64,000 bases of DNA from Gammaproteobacteria bacterium (GTDB lineage Bacteria > Pseudomonadota > Gammaproteobacteria > Pseudomonadales > Azotimanducaceae), in contig SMWF01000117.1 of assembly GCA_004357385.1 (NCBI GenBank), forward strand, positions 1 to 64,000, written 5' to 3'. Below the pieces are notes generated by a model. That model made no database searches, had not been told where the DNA came from, and worked only from the letters and a program-made list of their open reading frames with translations. Of this stretch, positions 53,993 to 64,000 are shown one piece after another. Made by a program: the position numbers and the translations under genes. Position 1 is the stretch's first letter. The number at the start of each line of letters is the position of its first letter.

Positions 53993-54023
53993 AAAAAAAA
54001 GGGCCGTTTTGGCGCGGCCCTTT
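53993..54023 (-). terminator. Intrinsic terminator of HU-like gene
   Basis: On the minus strand a stem AAAGGGCCG/CGGCCCTTT (nine pairs, eight-base loop) is followed by eight T residues (forward A-run 53993-54000). It begins 47 bases after the HU stop and lies before proS. It separates the two genes' transcripts. Confidence 0.88.
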
Positions 54024-54070
54024 CTTCATCCAGACAGGCTTCGTTCAGCCTGGCGGGTTTATCGAGGTGG

Positions 54071-54610
54071 TCAACCGACCATCTCTTTGAGCCGCTTGAG
54101 CGCGGTTACGCGAACCCGGATCGACGCTGGTTTAGCGGAAATCACGATCTCTTCGCCGGTTGCGGGATTGCGGCCCATCCGCCTTTTGGTAGCCGGGCGC
54201 CGTACGGATCTGACCTTCAACAGTCCCGGAAGCGTGAATTCGCCGGCCGCACGTTTGCGAATGTGCCGTTCGATCAGAGACTCGAGTTCATCGAACACGG
54301 CGGCGACCTGGTTGCGATTGAGATCCGTCTTCGTCGCGATCTCCGTTAGAATCGCAGTTTTGGTCATCTTGCGTTTCACGCTGGGCGCGCTGGCCTTGGC
54401 CGGGGCCGCCTTGCGGGCTGCTGGACGTTTGGCAGCAGCCTTCTTCTCTGCTTTTGCTGCTGGACGCTTGGCAACGGCTTTCTTCTTTGCTTTCGCTGCC
54501 GGGCGTTTCGCTGCGGCTCTTTTCGCAGATGTCTTGCGAGCGGGCGCTTTCTTAGCCGCGGCTTTCTTGACGGTCGCCTTACGTTTCGCGGGAGCCTTCT
54601 TTCTGGCCAT
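54071..54610 (-). CDS. HU-family DNA-binding protein with histone-H1-like tail
   Basis: A 179-residue protein in two parts. Residues 1-80 are almost only Ala, Lys, Arg and Pro, in three repeats of about 13 residues (copies of [12 protein letters not shown], then [10 protein letters not shown]). Residues 81-179 are an HU/IHF domain, including [10 protein letters not shown] with the intercalating Pro. The tail should neutralise DNA charge, like histone H1 or AlgP, and the HU part should bend DNA. ATG 54610 has AGGAAA seven bases upstream. Its transcript ends at the terminator 53993-54023. Confidence 0.92.
   Translation of the reverse strand: MARKKAPAKRKATVKKAAAKKAPARKTSAKRAAAKRPAAKAKKKAVAKRPAAKAEKKAAAKRPAARKAAPAKASAPSVKRKMTKTAILTEIATKTDLNRNQVAAVFDELESLIERHIRKRAAGEFTLPGLLKVRSVRRPATKRRMGRNPATGEEIVISAKPASIRVRVTALKRLKEMVG
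54401..54517 (-). repeat. In-gene repeats coding Lys/Ala-rich tail units
   Basis: Residues 32-70 of the HU-like protein are three near copies of a 13-residue unit (two AKRPAAKA and one [10 protein letters not shown]). The underlying DNA is correspondingly repetitive, so unit number could vary by slippage. Confidence 0.7.
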
Positions 54611-54723
54611 TCGATTTCCTTTTGCGTTTGAAGAGAGCGTGCTGGAGATTTGCCGGTGCGGTGCGTGGTGGAGCAATTCCTTTGAGTCGACTCGGTAAAC
54701 GCCACCGGTAGCCGATGGGTAAA

Positions 54724-54745
54724 CCAGAAAACCTGCGTTTTCTGG
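54724..54745. repeat. Perfect inverted repeat upstream of HU gene
   Basis: CCAGAAAA and TTTTCTGG pair perfectly around CCTGCG. It lies 114 bases upstream of the HU start and, on that strand, inside the likely leader. It is flanked by a C-run rather than a T-run, so it is not an intrinsic terminator; a regulatory hairpin or a protein site is possible. Confidence 0.55.
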
Positions 54746-54793
54746 CCCCCCCAATGACCGCGCTTTATAGCTCATTCGCCGTATCCCTGCAAG

Positions 54794-54811
54794 GCGCGAC
54801 GCGCGCTTTTT
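54794..54811 (+). terminator. Terminator-like hairpin without an obvious gene
   Basis: GCGCG (54794-54798), loop ACG, CGCGC (54802-54806), then TTTTT. It reads as an intrinsic terminator on the plus strand, but no plus-strand gene lies upstream. A short RNA ending here is a possibility; the stem is short, so chance is also possible. Confidence 0.3.
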
Positions 54812-54983
54812 CAGTGTTTTTGCTGCGGTTTTTCATTATCCTACCGCGGCGCTGGATAAACGCCGGGATTGAAATGGTGCGAATCGTCCCCATGTACCTG
54901 TCCAGCGCATAGAGATGGCGACGGCCGCCTGAGCATGCCGTCATGTGAAGTTAGTAGGTAAAGCGAAAATAAAGGGTGGCGAC

Positions 54984-55340
54984 ATGCCGATCTACGAGTA
55001 TCAGTGTCGGGCTTGCGAACATGCGTTCGAAACCATTCAACGAATGAATGAGCCGGTGCTGACCGAGTGTCCGGATTGTGGAGAAGACCAGCTAAGAAAG
55101 CTGGTGTCCGCGGCTGCATTTCGCTTGAAGGGCGACGGCTGGTACGAAACCGACTTCAAATCGGGGAACAAGAAAAACATCTCAAAGTCGGATGATCATG
55201 ACGGTTCCGATGCCGGGAAATCGACCAAATCCGATACCAAATCCGATGCGAAATCCGATACGAAGCAGATCGCGAAGAGCGCAAAGTCGGACGGCGGTGA
55301 TGCCAAACCGAAGACCGACTCCAAGTCAGCGAGCGGCTGA
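54984..55340 (+). CDS. FmdB-type zinc-ribbon protein with low-complexity tail
   Basis: A 118-residue protein. MPIYEYQC starts the FmdB zinc ribbon with Cys8, Cys11, Cys29 and Cys32. Residues 60-118 are a disordered tail of K, S and D, including the repeat K-S-D-T-K-S-D-A. The function of FmdB proteins is unproven; a regulatory or metal-handling role is suggested. The start ATG 54984 matches the family; 54945 would add a basic leader. The gene is often beside aspS in Gammaproteobacteria, as here. Confidence 0.88.
   Translation: MPIYEYQCRACEHAFETIQRMNEPVLTECPDCGEDQLRKLVSAAAFRLKGDGWYETDFKSGNKKNISKSDDHDGSDAGKSTKSDTKSDAKSDTKQIAKSAKSDGGDAKPKTDSKSASG
55224..55259 (+). repeat. Tandem 12-base repeats in FmdB tail
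   Basis: ACCAAATCCGAT twice, then GCGAAATCCGAT, in register with codons, gives the K-S-D-T and K-S-D-A units of the tail. Slippage could change the length. Confidence 0.7.
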
Positions 55341-55359
55341 GGCGCGAAGCGCTGCGTCC

Positions 55360-55387
55360 TTGGGCGCCCGACGGGATGTGGTAGTCT
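55360..55387 (+). promoter_or_regulatory. Candidate promoter before aspS
   Basis: TTGGGC (55360-55365) and TAGTCT (55382-55387), 16-base spacer, lie 60 bases before aspS. It could drive the aspS-yebC-ruvCAB-tol run. The -10 is weak. Confidence 0.35.
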
Positions 55388-55447
55388 CTGCGCCCCCCGC
55401 GCGCACCCGATCAGCGCCAGACCCGTTCAACGATTAGGATGATTCAG

Positions 55448-57202
<1,755 letters not shown>

Positions 57203-57214
57203 CCTGGATTATTC

Positions 57215-57958
57215 ATGGCCGGTCACTCCAAATGGGCCAACATCAAGCACCGCAAGGCGGCCCAGGACGCTAAGCGCGGCAAACTCTGGACCAAACTGAT
57301 TCGCGAAATCACGGTCGCCGCGCGGCTTGGTGGCGGCGAAGTCGACGATAATCCGCGGCTGCGTGCGGCGACTGACAAAGCCCTGGGCGCGAACATCCCA
57401 AAGGACACCATCGAGAAGGCGATCAGCCGGGGTGCGGGTGGCCAGGAGGGTGACGATGTCGAAGAATTGGTGTACGAAGGTTACGGACCGGGTGGCGTCG
57501 CGATTCTGGTGGAGGTGATGACCGACAATCGCAATCGAACGGTGGCCGAAGTGCGCCACACATTCAGCAAATACGGTGGCAACCTGGGTACCGATGGTTC
57601 GGTGGCGTACCTGTTTTCGAAGAAGGGGATTATCGGGTTTGCACCGGGAGTGGACGAAGAGGAGCTCATGGAACTGGCGCTGGATGCAGGGGCCGAAGAC
57701 ATCGACAGCGAAGAAGATGGGAGCATTTCGGTGATCACCGCCCCGGAGCAGTTTGCAGCCATGCTCGACGCGCTGAGCGGTACCGGGCTCGAAGTCGACC
57801 ACGCAGACGTATCGATGGTGCCATCCACGACCAGTGCCTGCGATCACGAGACGGCCGAAAAGGTCATACGTCTGCTCGAAGCGCTCGAAGACCTCGATGA
57901 TGTCCAGGATGTCCACAGTAACGGGGACTTTCCGGACAGCGTGATGGCGGACGTCTGA
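57215..57958 (+). CDS. yebC: YebC/PmpR-family protein
   Basis: A 247-residue protein with the standard start [18 protein letters not shown] and the internal [12 protein letters not shown] and [12 protein letters not shown] blocks of YebC/TACO1. Members act as transcriptional regulators or as factors helping ribosomes through polyproline. It is followed by ruvC after 8 bases, the usual gammaproteobacterial order. Confidence 0.96.
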   Translation: MAGHSKWANIKHRKAAQDAKRGKLWTKLIREITVAARLGGGEVDDNPRLRAATDKALGANIPKDTIEKAISRGAGGQEGDDVEELVYEGYGPGGVAILVEVMTDNRNRTVAEVRHTFSKYGGNLGTDGSVAYLFSKKGIIGFAPGVDEEELMELALDAGAEDIDSEEDGSISVITAPEQFAAMLDALSGTGLEVDHADVSMVPSTTSACDHETAEKVIRLLEALEDLDDVQDVHSNGDFPDSVMADV

Positions 57959-57966
57959 TCGGCAGC

Positions 57967-58449
57967 GTGACGCGGGTGCTCGGCATCGACCCTGGTTCCC
58001 GGGCGACCGGCTATGGGATTGTGGATGTTGCGCGTGGTGATCTCTCTTATGTTGCCAGCGGTTGCATTCGCACGACCGTTGGCGAGTTCGCGGCGCGGTT
58101 GGCTGAGGTCCATCGGGGTGTCCAGCAGATCGTTGCCGACTACGCCCCTCAGGTTGCCGCCGTCGAACAGGTGTTCGTAGCGCGCAGCGCGAGTTCGGCG
58201 TTAAAACTGGGTCAGGCACGCGGCGCGGCACTTGTGGCCCTGGTCGGAGCCGGGCTTGCGGTCTCCGAATACGCACCGCGCCGGATCAAACAAGCGGTCA
58301 CCGGCACCGGCGGCGCGACGAAGCAGCAAGTGCAACACATGGTTCGATTGCTGCTCGACCTGGACCGTGCTCCGGGTAGCGATGCCGCGGATGCACTTGC
58401 CATCGCTATCTGTCACATCAATACTCTGGGCCCGAACCTGCACGCGTGA
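57967..58449 (+). CDS. ruvC: Holliday junction endonuclease RuvC
   Basis: A 160-residue resolvase. The four catalytic acids are present: Asp8 (GIDPGS), Glu67 (VAAVEQVF), Asp139 and Asp142 (DAADALA). It cuts four-way junctions with RuvAB. GTG 57967. The ruvC-ruvA gap is 81 bases and contains a short repeat, longer than is common. Confidence 0.96.
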   Translation: MTRVLGIDPGSRATGYGIVDVARGDLSYVASGCIRTTVGEFAARLAEVHRGVQQIVADYAPQVAAVEQVFVARSASSALKLGQARGAALVALVGAGLAVSEYAPRRIKQAVTGTGGATKQQVQHMVRLLLDLDRAPGSDAADALAIAICHINTLGPNLHA

Positions 58450-58461
58450 GGGCGCTGCAGT

Positions 58462-58503
58462 ACATCGGATGCCGGCATATCAGATTCCAGCACATCGAAT
58501 GCC
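58462..58503 (+). repeat. Imperfect direct repeat between ruvC and ruvA
   Basis: ACATCGGATGCC (58462-58473) and ACATCGAATGCC (58492-58503) lie 30 bases apart, with a partial third copy (CCATCGAGTG) just after. The spacer otherwise holds nothing I recognise. Confidence 0.5.
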
Positions 58504-58530
58504 AACCCATCGAGTGAGAGTGTCAAAGCA

Positions 58531-59136
58531 GTGATCGGTCGCATCCGCGGGCAACTGCTCGCGGTCGAAGAAAGCATCGTCATCATCGATGTCAACGGGG
58601 TTGGCTACGAAGTCGAGGTCGCGGATTCGATGCTGCTGAGGATGACCGCGGCCGGCCAGCCGATAGAACTCTTCACCCATCATTCCGTGCGCGAAGACTC
58701 CCACTCGCTGTTTGGATTCACCACGGTTGCGGAGCGCGATCTGTTTCGAACATTGATCAAGGTGAGTGGCGTGGGGCCAAAACTGGCGCTGGCACTGCTG
58801 TCGGGCATGCCGGTGGCCGAGTTTGCGCGCTGCGTACGGGACAACGATATTGTGCATTTGGTCAAACTGCCAGGCGTAGGCAAGAAGACGGCAGAGCGGC
58901 TAGTGGTCGAGCTCAAGGATCGAATCTCGCGGTGGGTGGTGGATGGCTCCGTCGCCCCGGATCCGGAGGCTGCCGCCGGTGGCCGCGAACTTCAGGAAGC
59001 CAGGGGCGCGTTGTTGGCGCTGGGCTATCGCGCATCGGAAGCGGATCGTGCGCTACGGGGCGACGTCGAACCGGGTACTCCGACGGGAGAGTTGATCCGC
59101 CTCGCATTGCGCCGAATGTCGATCCAGGAAGGGTGA
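58531..59136 (+). CDS. ruvA: Holliday junction helicase subunit RuvA
   Basis: A 201-residue protein. Domain I is an OB fold (MIGRIRGQLL), domain II holds two helix-hairpin-helix motifs (VSGVGPKLALALLSG, LPGVGKKTAERLVVELKD), and domain III binds RuvB near the C terminus (ALLALGYRASEADRAL). It holds the junction for RuvB. GTG 58531 is used. Confidence 0.96.
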   Translation: MIGRIRGQLLAVEESIVIIDVNGVGYEVEVADSMLLRMTAAGQPIELFTHHSVREDSHSLFGFTTVAERDLFRTLIKVSGVGPKLALALLSGMPVAEFARCVRDNDIVHLVKLPGVGKKTAERLVVELKDRISRWVVDGSVAPDPEAAAGGRELQEARGALLALGYRASEADRALRGDVEPGTPTGELIRLALRRMSIQEG

Positions 59137-59161
59137 TTATGGTGCTTGACAGGGTGGCCGC

Positions 59162-60217
59162 GTGAGCGTGGAACCGGATCGGCTCGTCGCTGGGCAATCC
59201 GACCCAAACGATGTGGCATTGGACCACGCGTTGCGACCGACGACGCTTGCTGGCTACATCGGTCAGGAAACCGTCAAGGAACAGATGGGGATCTTCATCG
59301 AGGCGGCGCGGCGGCGGTCGGAGCCGCTTGACCACACGTTGATCTTCGGGCCGCCCGGGCTCGGAAAAACAACCCTTGCGCATATCATTGCGCACGAGAT
59401 GGGCGTGGCGATCCGCTCCACGTCGGGCCCGGTACTCGAACGGGCCGGCGATCTTGCCGCCTTGCTTACCAACCTCGAACCCGGTGACGTCCTGTTTATC
59501 GACGAGATCCATCGGTTGAGCGCCGTGGTAGAGGAGATTCTCTATCCGGCGTTGGAAGACTTTCAGCTCGATATCATGATCGGGGAAGGCCCGGCCGCAC
59601 GGTCGATCAAGTTGGATCTACCTCGCTTCACCCTGGTGGGAGCAACCACCAGGGCCGGTTTGTTGACCTCGCCGTTGCGGGATCGTTTCGGCATTGTGGA
59701 GCGCCTCGAGTTCTATACCGAAGACGAACTGACGCAGATCGTGGTTGGTTCGGGTGAGAAGCTTTCGATCGACATTGATGCGGCCGGCGCACGTGAGATC
59801 GCCTGCCGGTCGCGGGGGACGCCGCGAGTGGCCAACCGCTTGTTGCGGAGGGTTCGCGACTATGCGGAAGTGCGTGGCAATGGCTGTGTTACGGCGGACA
59901 TGGCGGACGCCGGTCTGAAGATGCTCAAGGTCGATCGCGAAGGCTTCGACGGAATGGACCGAACGGTGCTGCTCACGATCCTGGAGAAGTTTTCTGGCGG
60001 ACCCGTGGGGCTCGATTCACTGGCAGCGGCCATCAGCGAGGAGCGCGACACGATCGAAGAGGTGGTGGAACCGTATCTGATTCAACAGGGGTTCATGATG
60101 CGCACGCCGCGTGGCCGGGTTGTCACGACCAAAACCTACGAACATTTCGGCTTACAGCCTCCGGCTCCTGCCCCTACTCCAGACCCGCCGCCGCAACAAC
60201 CCCTCGATCTCGAGTGA
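59162..60217 (+). CDS. ruvB: Holliday junction helicase ATPase RuvB
   Basis: A 351-residue AAA+ protein with Walker [10 protein letters not shown] (63-71), Walker B FIDEIHRL, sensor 1 GATTRAG, the arginine finger in LRDRFG, and a winged-helix C terminus with [10 protein letters not shown]. It drives branch migration. The C terminus has a Pro-rich tail ([12 protein letters not shown]). GTG 59162 lies 25 bases after ruvA. Confidence 0.97.
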   Translation: MSVEPDRLVAGQSDPNDVALDHALRPTTLAGYIGQETVKEQMGIFIEAARRRSEPLDHTLIFGPPGLGKTTLAHIIAHEMGVAIRSTSGPVLERAGDLAALLTNLEPGDVLFIDEIHRLSAVVEEILYPALEDFQLDIMIGEGPAARSIKLDLPRFTLVGATTRAGLLTSPLRDRFGIVERLEFYTEDELTQIVVGSGEKLSIDIDAAGAREIACRSRGTPRVANRLLRRVRDYAEVRGNGCVTADMADAGLKMLKVDREGFDGMDRTVLLTILEKFSGGPVGLDSLAAAISEERDTIEEVVEPYLIQQGFMMRTPRGRVVTTKTYEHFGLQPPAPAPTPDPPPQQPLDLE

Positions 60218-60233
60218 ACCAGAGGAAACTTCC

Positions 60234-60926
60234 TTGACCGAACCGCTGTCTGTATTTCAATTGGTCGTCAATGCCAGCCTGTTGGTGCAACTGGTGATGT
60301 TGGTGCTGGTCGCTGCGTCACTGGCGTCCTGGGTGATGATATTTCAGCGATTTTTCGCGCTGCGGCGCGTGACCCGATCGATCGAAGGCTTCGAGGAGTA
60401 CTTCTGGTCGGGAATTGATCTGCGTCAGTTGTACAACGAGTTGGAACAAAGCGAACATGAACTTACTGGCATCGAAACGGTGTTCGTAGCCGGTTTCAAG
60501 GAGTACACACGGTTGTCGGATCAGGCCACCGCGGACCCTGATGGGGTGATGCTGGGCGTACAGCGTGCCACTCGGGTTGCCATCACTCGAGAGGAGGAGG
60601 AACTGGAGATGCACCTGCCGTTTCTCGCAACAGTCGGTTCGACCAGTCCCTACGTCGGTCTGTTCGGCACCGTGTGGGGCATCATGAACTCGTTTCGCAG
60701 CCTGGCAAACATGACTCAGGCGACGCTGGCGTCAGTTGCGCCGGGGATATCGGAGGCCCTGATCGCAACGGCTATGGGTTTGTTTGCGGCGATCCCCGCG
60801 GTCATCGGTTACAACCGATTCTCGGCTCGGGTCGAGATACTGATGAACCGCTACCACACCTTTTCCGAAGAGTTCAGCAGCATCCTCTACCGTGCGTCGC
60901 ACGAAGTGAGGTCCGATAGACGATGA
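60234..60926 (+). CDS. tolQ: Tol-Pal system protein TolQ
   Basis: A 230-residue inner-membrane protein with three TM helices (about 12-35, 130-155, 165-190). The conserved FLATVGSTSPYVGLFGTVWG is the second TM segment. With TolR it forms the proton-driven motor. TTG 60234 has AGAGGAAA seven bases upstream; the frame above it reads back into ruvB. ybgC, usually found before tolQ, is absent. The end overlaps tolR by 4 bases. Confidence 0.96.
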   Translation: MTEPLSVFQLVVNASLLVQLVMLVLVAASLASWVMIFQRFFALRRVTRSIEGFEEYFWSGIDLRQLYNELEQSEHELTGIETVFVAGFKEYTRLSDQATADPDGVMLGVQRATRVAITREEEELEMHLPFLATVGSTSPYVGLFGTVWGIMNSFRSLANMTQATLASVAPGISEALIATAMGLFAAIPAVIGYNRFSARVEILMNRYHTFSEEFSSILYRASHEVRSDRR

Positions 60927-61375
60927 TGACGGGACGCCCCACACGCCGTCGGCCGATGTCGGAAATCAACGTCGTGCCGTACATCGACGTGATGCTGGTG
61001 CTACTGGTGATCTTCATGGTGACGGCTCCTATCCTCACGCAGGGGGTGCTGGTGGATCTACCGAAGGCACCTTCAGAACCCATAGCGGAGAACCAGGATG
61101 ATCCTCTGGTGGTCAGCATGCGGGCGGATGGTGCGTTGTTTCTGAACATCGGAATTCGGCGCAACGATGGTCACGGGACCCGCGTCACCATATTCTCGTT
61201 GGAGGAGCAGGCCGGAAAAATCATCCGCTCTCGGCCCGACATCGCGGTGTATGTACGCGCGGACCACTCGCTGGACTACGGCCAGGTAGTGGCATTGATG
61301 ACCGCGCTGCAACGGGCCGGCGCTACGCGTGTTGGATTGATCACAGAACCGCCCGACCTGGGAAGCGGCGCTTGA
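60923..61375 (+). CDS. tolR: Tol-Pal system protein TolR
   Basis: A 150-residue protein of the ExbD/TolR family with one TM helix (about 20-38) that carries the proton-handling Asp22 in PYIDVMLVLLVIFMV. The periplasmic domain follows. It overlaps tolQ by 4 bases (ATGATGA) and tolA by 4 (TTGA). Confidence 0.96.
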   Translation: MMTGRPTRRRPMSEINVVPYIDVMLVLLVIFMVTAPILTQGVLVDLPKAPSEPIAENQDDPLVVSMRADGALFLNIGIRRNDGHGTRVTIFSLEEQAGKIIRSRPDIAVYVRADHSLDYGQVVALMTALQRAGATRVGLITEPPDLGSGA

Positions 61376-62088
61376 TTGCAGTGCGCGACTATGCGGCGCC
61401 GCTGCTGCTTGCGCTGGGGGTGCACGCGCTGATCGCGGCATCGCTGTGGGTCGGTTGGCAGCCCGGCATCGCGTCGAGCCCGATCGTAAAACCCCGGTTG
61501 GTGATCGCGGAACTCATCGTGCTGCAGGCACCGAAACCAAAGCCGCGCCCACGCGCTCAGCCGCAACCGGTGACCGCAGCCAAGCCGGAGCCCAAAGTCG
61601 AGCCCAAGCCGGAGCTAAAGCCGCAACCGCGTGAGGATCTGGAGGCCAAGGAGCGCGCGGCGCGACTGGCGGCCGAGCGCGCCCGGCAGACAGTGGATGC
61701 CGAGCGCCAGCGGCGGCTGGCCGAGCTCGCGAATTCATCCTTCGATCTTGCGTTGGCCGAAGAGTCCGAAGTCCTTTCTTCAGACGAAGAGGAACTCATT
61801 GCACGGACCTTTGCGCAGGGTATCTATCAACTGATTGTTGCGAACTGGTCGCGGCCGCCGAGTGCCCGCAACGGTATGCAGACGCGGTTGATCGTCGAAC
61901 TGATTCCGACCGGGGATGTCTTGTCCGTAACCATAGTGCAGGGTAGCGGCAATGAAGCCTTCGACCGCTCGGCCGAGCAAGCCGTCCGCAAGGTGGGCAA
62001 GTTCGATGTACCGCGGGAGTCGGCGCTGTTCGAGCAGTATTTCCGGCGTTTCCCCGTCCTTTTTCGACCTGAGGATCTGTTACGTTGA
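61372..62088 (+). CDS. tolA: Tol-Pal system protein TolA
   Basis: A 238-residue protein, much shorter than E. coli TolA (421). It has an N-terminal TM helix (about 9-28), then a Pro-Lys-Glu linker ([11 protein letters not shown] and similar), a helix of about 50 residues, and a C-terminal domain ending [19 protein letters not shown]. The TTG start at 61372 sits within tolR. It spans the periplasm and links the motor to TolB-Pal. Confidence 0.93.
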   Translation: MIAVRDYAAPLLLALGVHALIAASLWVGWQPGIASSPIVKPRLVIAELIVLQAPKPKPRPRAQPQPVTAAKPEPKVEPKPELKPQPREDLEAKERAARLAAERARQTVDAERQRRLAELANSSFDLALAEESEVLSSDEEELIARTFAQGIYQLIVANWSRPPSARNGMQTRLIVELIPTGDVLSVTIVQGSGNEAFDRSAEQAVRKVGKFDVPRESALFEQYFRRFPVLFRPEDLLR

Positions 62089-63428
62089 AGTTGTTGAACA
62101 CGTTGATTCGCCCGGTAATCGCACTGGTGGTGCTGCTCTGGGCAATCCTGGGCCACGCCCAGATCACCATCGAGATCGACCGCGGCTACGACAATCCAAA
62201 GCGAATCGCGGTGGTACCCTTCGGCCTGAGCGCGACGCTGCAGGGCGTCGAGGACGTGGCGGACATCGTGTCCTTCGACCTGGCGAGAAGCGGGCAGTTT
62301 GCGCCACTCGATTCGGACAACATGCTCAGCTATCCAACCCAGCCCAGCGAGGTCTATTTTCGCGATTGGCGGATTCTCAAGGCGGAATATCTGCTGATTG
62401 GCAGGACACAGCTCGAGTACAGCGGCCAGGTAACCATAAGCTATACGCTCTACGACGTATTCAACGAGCGCGTTTTGCTGAAGGAGAAACTCAGCGGCGT
62501 ACCTTCGGCGATTCGTGACAATGCGCACCTTCTGGCCGACGCGGTGTACGAGAAACTCACCGGAATTCCCGGGGCATTTTCGACCAAGATTCTATACGTG
62601 CTTGCCAACGATATTGCTACCAGTAACCCGCGTTTTCGACTGCAGCTGGCCGATGCGGATGGTGCGCGTGCGCGTACCTTGCTCGATTCCAAGGAGCCGA
62701 TCCTGTCCGCGACCTGGGCGCCGGACGGCAAACAGGTGGCCTACGTTTCGTTCGAGCGTGGCAAACCATCGATTTTCAGCCACGATCTGGCGTCGGGTAC
62801 GCGCCGGCTGATCACCGATTTTCCGGGCCTCAACAGCGCGCCGGTCTATTCTCCCGACGGCCGCCAGATGGCGTTGGTGTTGTCCAAGGACGGTAATGCC
62901 GAGATCTACACGTTCGACCTCGCCGCACGGCAGTTGCGACGGATCACGCGTCATCACGCGATCGACACGGAGCCGAGTTGGACGCCGGACGGATCCGGAT
63001 TGGTATTCACTTCAGACCGGGGCGGCAAGCCGCAGATCTATCGGGTCGATCTCACCAGCGGGTTGACGGAGCGTATCACCTTCGAAGGAGACTACAATGC
63101 GCGGCCGCGATTATTGCCCGACGGTAAACATATGGTGTTCATTCACCGTCGCCAAGGGCTGTTTCACGTCGCGCTGCTCGAACTGGAAAAGGACCGGTTG
63201 CGAATTCTCACGGAGACGAATCTGGACGAGTCGCCATCGATCGCGCCGAATGGCAGCATGCTAATTTATGCGACTCAGGTCGGAGGCCAGGGTATACTGG
63301 CGGTCGTCTCCATAGACGGTCGAGTGAAGTATCGGTTGCCGTCGTCGGCCGGGGATGTAAGGGAGCCCGCGTGGTCTCCCTTCATGAATGCGGCGCCCGA
63401 TAGAACAAACGGAATGTCAGGTCCGTAA
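62085..63428 (+). CDS. tolB: Tol-Pal system protein TolB
   Basis: A 447-residue periplasmic protein. A signal peptide ends at about LGHAQ (26-30). The N-terminal domain covers about 30-165, and WD40-like beta-propeller repeats follow ([40 protein letters not shown]). It binds Pal and TolA. TTG 62085 overlaps the tolA stop. Confidence 0.96.
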   Translation: MKLLNTLIRPVIALVVLLWAILGHAQITIEIDRGYDNPKRIAVVPFGLSATLQGVEDVADIVSFDLARSGQFAPLDSDNMLSYPTQPSEVYFRDWRILKAEYLLIGRTQLEYSGQVTISYTLYDVFNERVLLKEKLSGVPSAIRDNAHLLADAVYEKLTGIPGAFSTKILYVLANDIATSNPRFRLQLADADGARARTLLDSKEPILSATWAPDGKQVAYVSFERGKPSIFSHDLASGTRRLITDFPGLNSAPVYSPDGRQMALVLSKDGNAEIYTFDLAARQLRRITRHHAIDTEPSWTPDGSGLVFTSDRGGKPQIYRVDLTSGLTERITFEGDYNARPRLLPDGKHMVFIHRRQGLFHVALLELEKDRLRILTETNLDESPSIAPNGSMLIYATQVGGQGILAVVSIDGRVKYRLPSSAGDVREPAWSPFMNAAPDRTNGMSGP

Positions 63429-63467
63429 TCTCTAATACTGCACAAGAAGACTGCACAGGAGAACAAC

Positions 63468-63998
63468 ATGCATAAGCTATGGCTACGCGAGATCTTTCTC
63501 GGCGTACTGGCCGGTTTGATTCTTGCGGGATGTCAGAGTTCCGGTACCCAGGAGCCGACCACCGAACCACTGCCCGAAGATACCGCGCCTGCCGTAACTC
63601 AACCGGTCGAACCGGAACCTCGCGATGTCGACGCCGACGGCAACCCGCTGGACCTGAATACCGGACAGCCGCTTGCGCGCACGTACTTCTTCGAGTTCGA
63701 CAAAGCCGTGCTTCGGCCTGAAGCGTTGGCATCCCTGGAACTGCATGCTGGATTTCTGCGCAACAATCCGGATCGCCGGATCAACGTAGAAGGTCACACC
63801 GACGAGCGCGGTACCCGCGAGTACAACCTGGCGCTGGGCGAGCGCCGCTCGAATGCGGTGCGCACCTTCTTGGTGTCGTCTGGAGTAAGACGTTCCCAGA
63901 TCGACGCGGTCAGTTATGGTGAAGAACGTCCGGTCGATCCCGGCCACGATGAATCTGCATGGCGGCAAAACCGTCGCGCGGAGGTCATCTACCGTTAG
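63468..63998 (+). CDS. pal: Peptidoglycan-associated lipoprotein Pal
   Basis: A 176-residue outer-membrane lipoprotein. Lipobox LAGC with Cys22; an acidic-proline linker; and an OmpA-like domain with TYFFEFDKAVLR and the peptidoglycan-binding GHTDERGTREYNLALGERR. It anchors the outer membrane to the wall. CAGGAG lies 6 bases before ATG 63468. The stop ends two bases before the right edge, so cpoB/ybgF, if present, is outside the window. Confidence 0.97.
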   Translation: MHKLWLREIFLGVLAGLILAGCQSSGTQEPTTEPLPEDTAPAVTQPVEPEPRDVDADGNPLDLNTGQPLARTYFFEFDKAVLRPEALASLELHAGFLRNNPDRRINVEGHTDERGTREYNLALGERRSNAVRTFLVSSGVRRSQIDAVSYGEERPVDPGHDESAWRQNRRAEVIYR

Positions 63999-64000
63999 AT

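Larger units (their letters stand above)
54611..54983. other. 373-base intergenic region with two hairpins
   Basis: Divergent region between the HU-like gene (minus) and the FmdB-like gene (plus). It holds no ORF with coding signs. I see a perfect inverted repeat at 54724-54745 and a terminator-like hairpin at 54794-54811. On the minus strand GATAAT (reverse of 54835-54842) is a candidate -10, which would give the HU mRNA a long leader. Toward the FmdB-like gene I see no clear promoter. Confidence 0.6.

Overview
The window is a contiguous piece of bacterial chromosome, GC-rich and densely packed. It holds about 69 protein-coding genes. I found no rRNA, tRNA, insertion sequence, prophage or CRISPR array. 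Gene content points to a Gammaproteobacterium: the aspS-yebC-ruvCAB-tolQRAB-pal block, miaE, rhlB, metR, sixA and wrbA. I cannot name a genus. Acyl-CoA and epoxide metabolism genes (AMACR-type racemase, PrpE-type acyl-CoA synthetase, acyl-CoA carboxylase beta subunit, SDRs, LLM oxidoreductase, EHN-type and limonene-type epoxide hydrolases) suggest a free-living heterotroph able to use branched or unusual lipids. Non-ATG starts are common, and many genes overlap by 1-4 bases, so translational coupling is widespread.

Layout. 1-1031 (minus): an Arc-like ribbon-helix-helix gene overlaps a six-TM sensor histidine kinase that looks like CqsS and runs off the left edge. 1132-6713 (plus): an AttEFGH-like ABC system between two NUDIX hydrolases. 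6859-9129: a REC-PAS-GGDEF-EAL protein. 9197-12125: a cystathionine gamma-synthase-like enzyme, an SDR and purC. 12151-13660: a divergent pair of poorly known genes. 13672-16816: a limonene-epoxide-hydrolase-like protein, a free biotin carrier, an ECF41 sigma factor with its probable own promoter, and a carboxyltransferase. 16934-18630: an SDR, a tiny membrane protein and a methyltransferase. 18568-21649 (minus): a GT4 glycosyltransferase, methyltransferase and terpenoid-cyclase-like toroid protein in an overlapping operon. 21814-23882: an HD-domain protein divergent from metR. 23922-28208 (minus): pdxH, two membrane proteins, sixA, an LLM oxidoreductase and a rhomboid protease. 28281-30008: an ABC-F ATPase.

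30050-42733 (minus): a long run including cupin, hisC, AI-2E transporter, amidase, GNAT, rhlB, aminotransferase, argC, epoxide hydrolase, two unknown genes, a glycosyltransferase-like protein, miaE and an esterase. 42849-48760 (plus): an ABC exporter, an AMACR-type racemase, a basic protein of unknown role, PrpE and an ABM protein. 48810-49801 (minus): wrbA and arsC. 49858-51521 (plus): YihY-family protein and a thioredoxin-like lipoprotein. 51531-54610 (minus): lytic transglycosylase, proS and an HU protein with a histone-H1-like tail. 54984-63998 (plus): FmdB-like zinc ribbon, then aspS-yebC-ruvC-ruvA-ruvB-tolQ-tolR-tolA-tolB-pal, ending two bases before the right edge.

The items I find most worth a second look are the CqsS-like kinase with its Arc-like partner, the glycosyltransferase/methyltransferase/QW-repeat operon, the ECF41 gene with a matching promoter inside a split acyl-CoA carboxylase locus, and the HU protein with its repeat tail and hairpin-rich upstream region. 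I did not find anything I can call a clearly new defence or mobile system.
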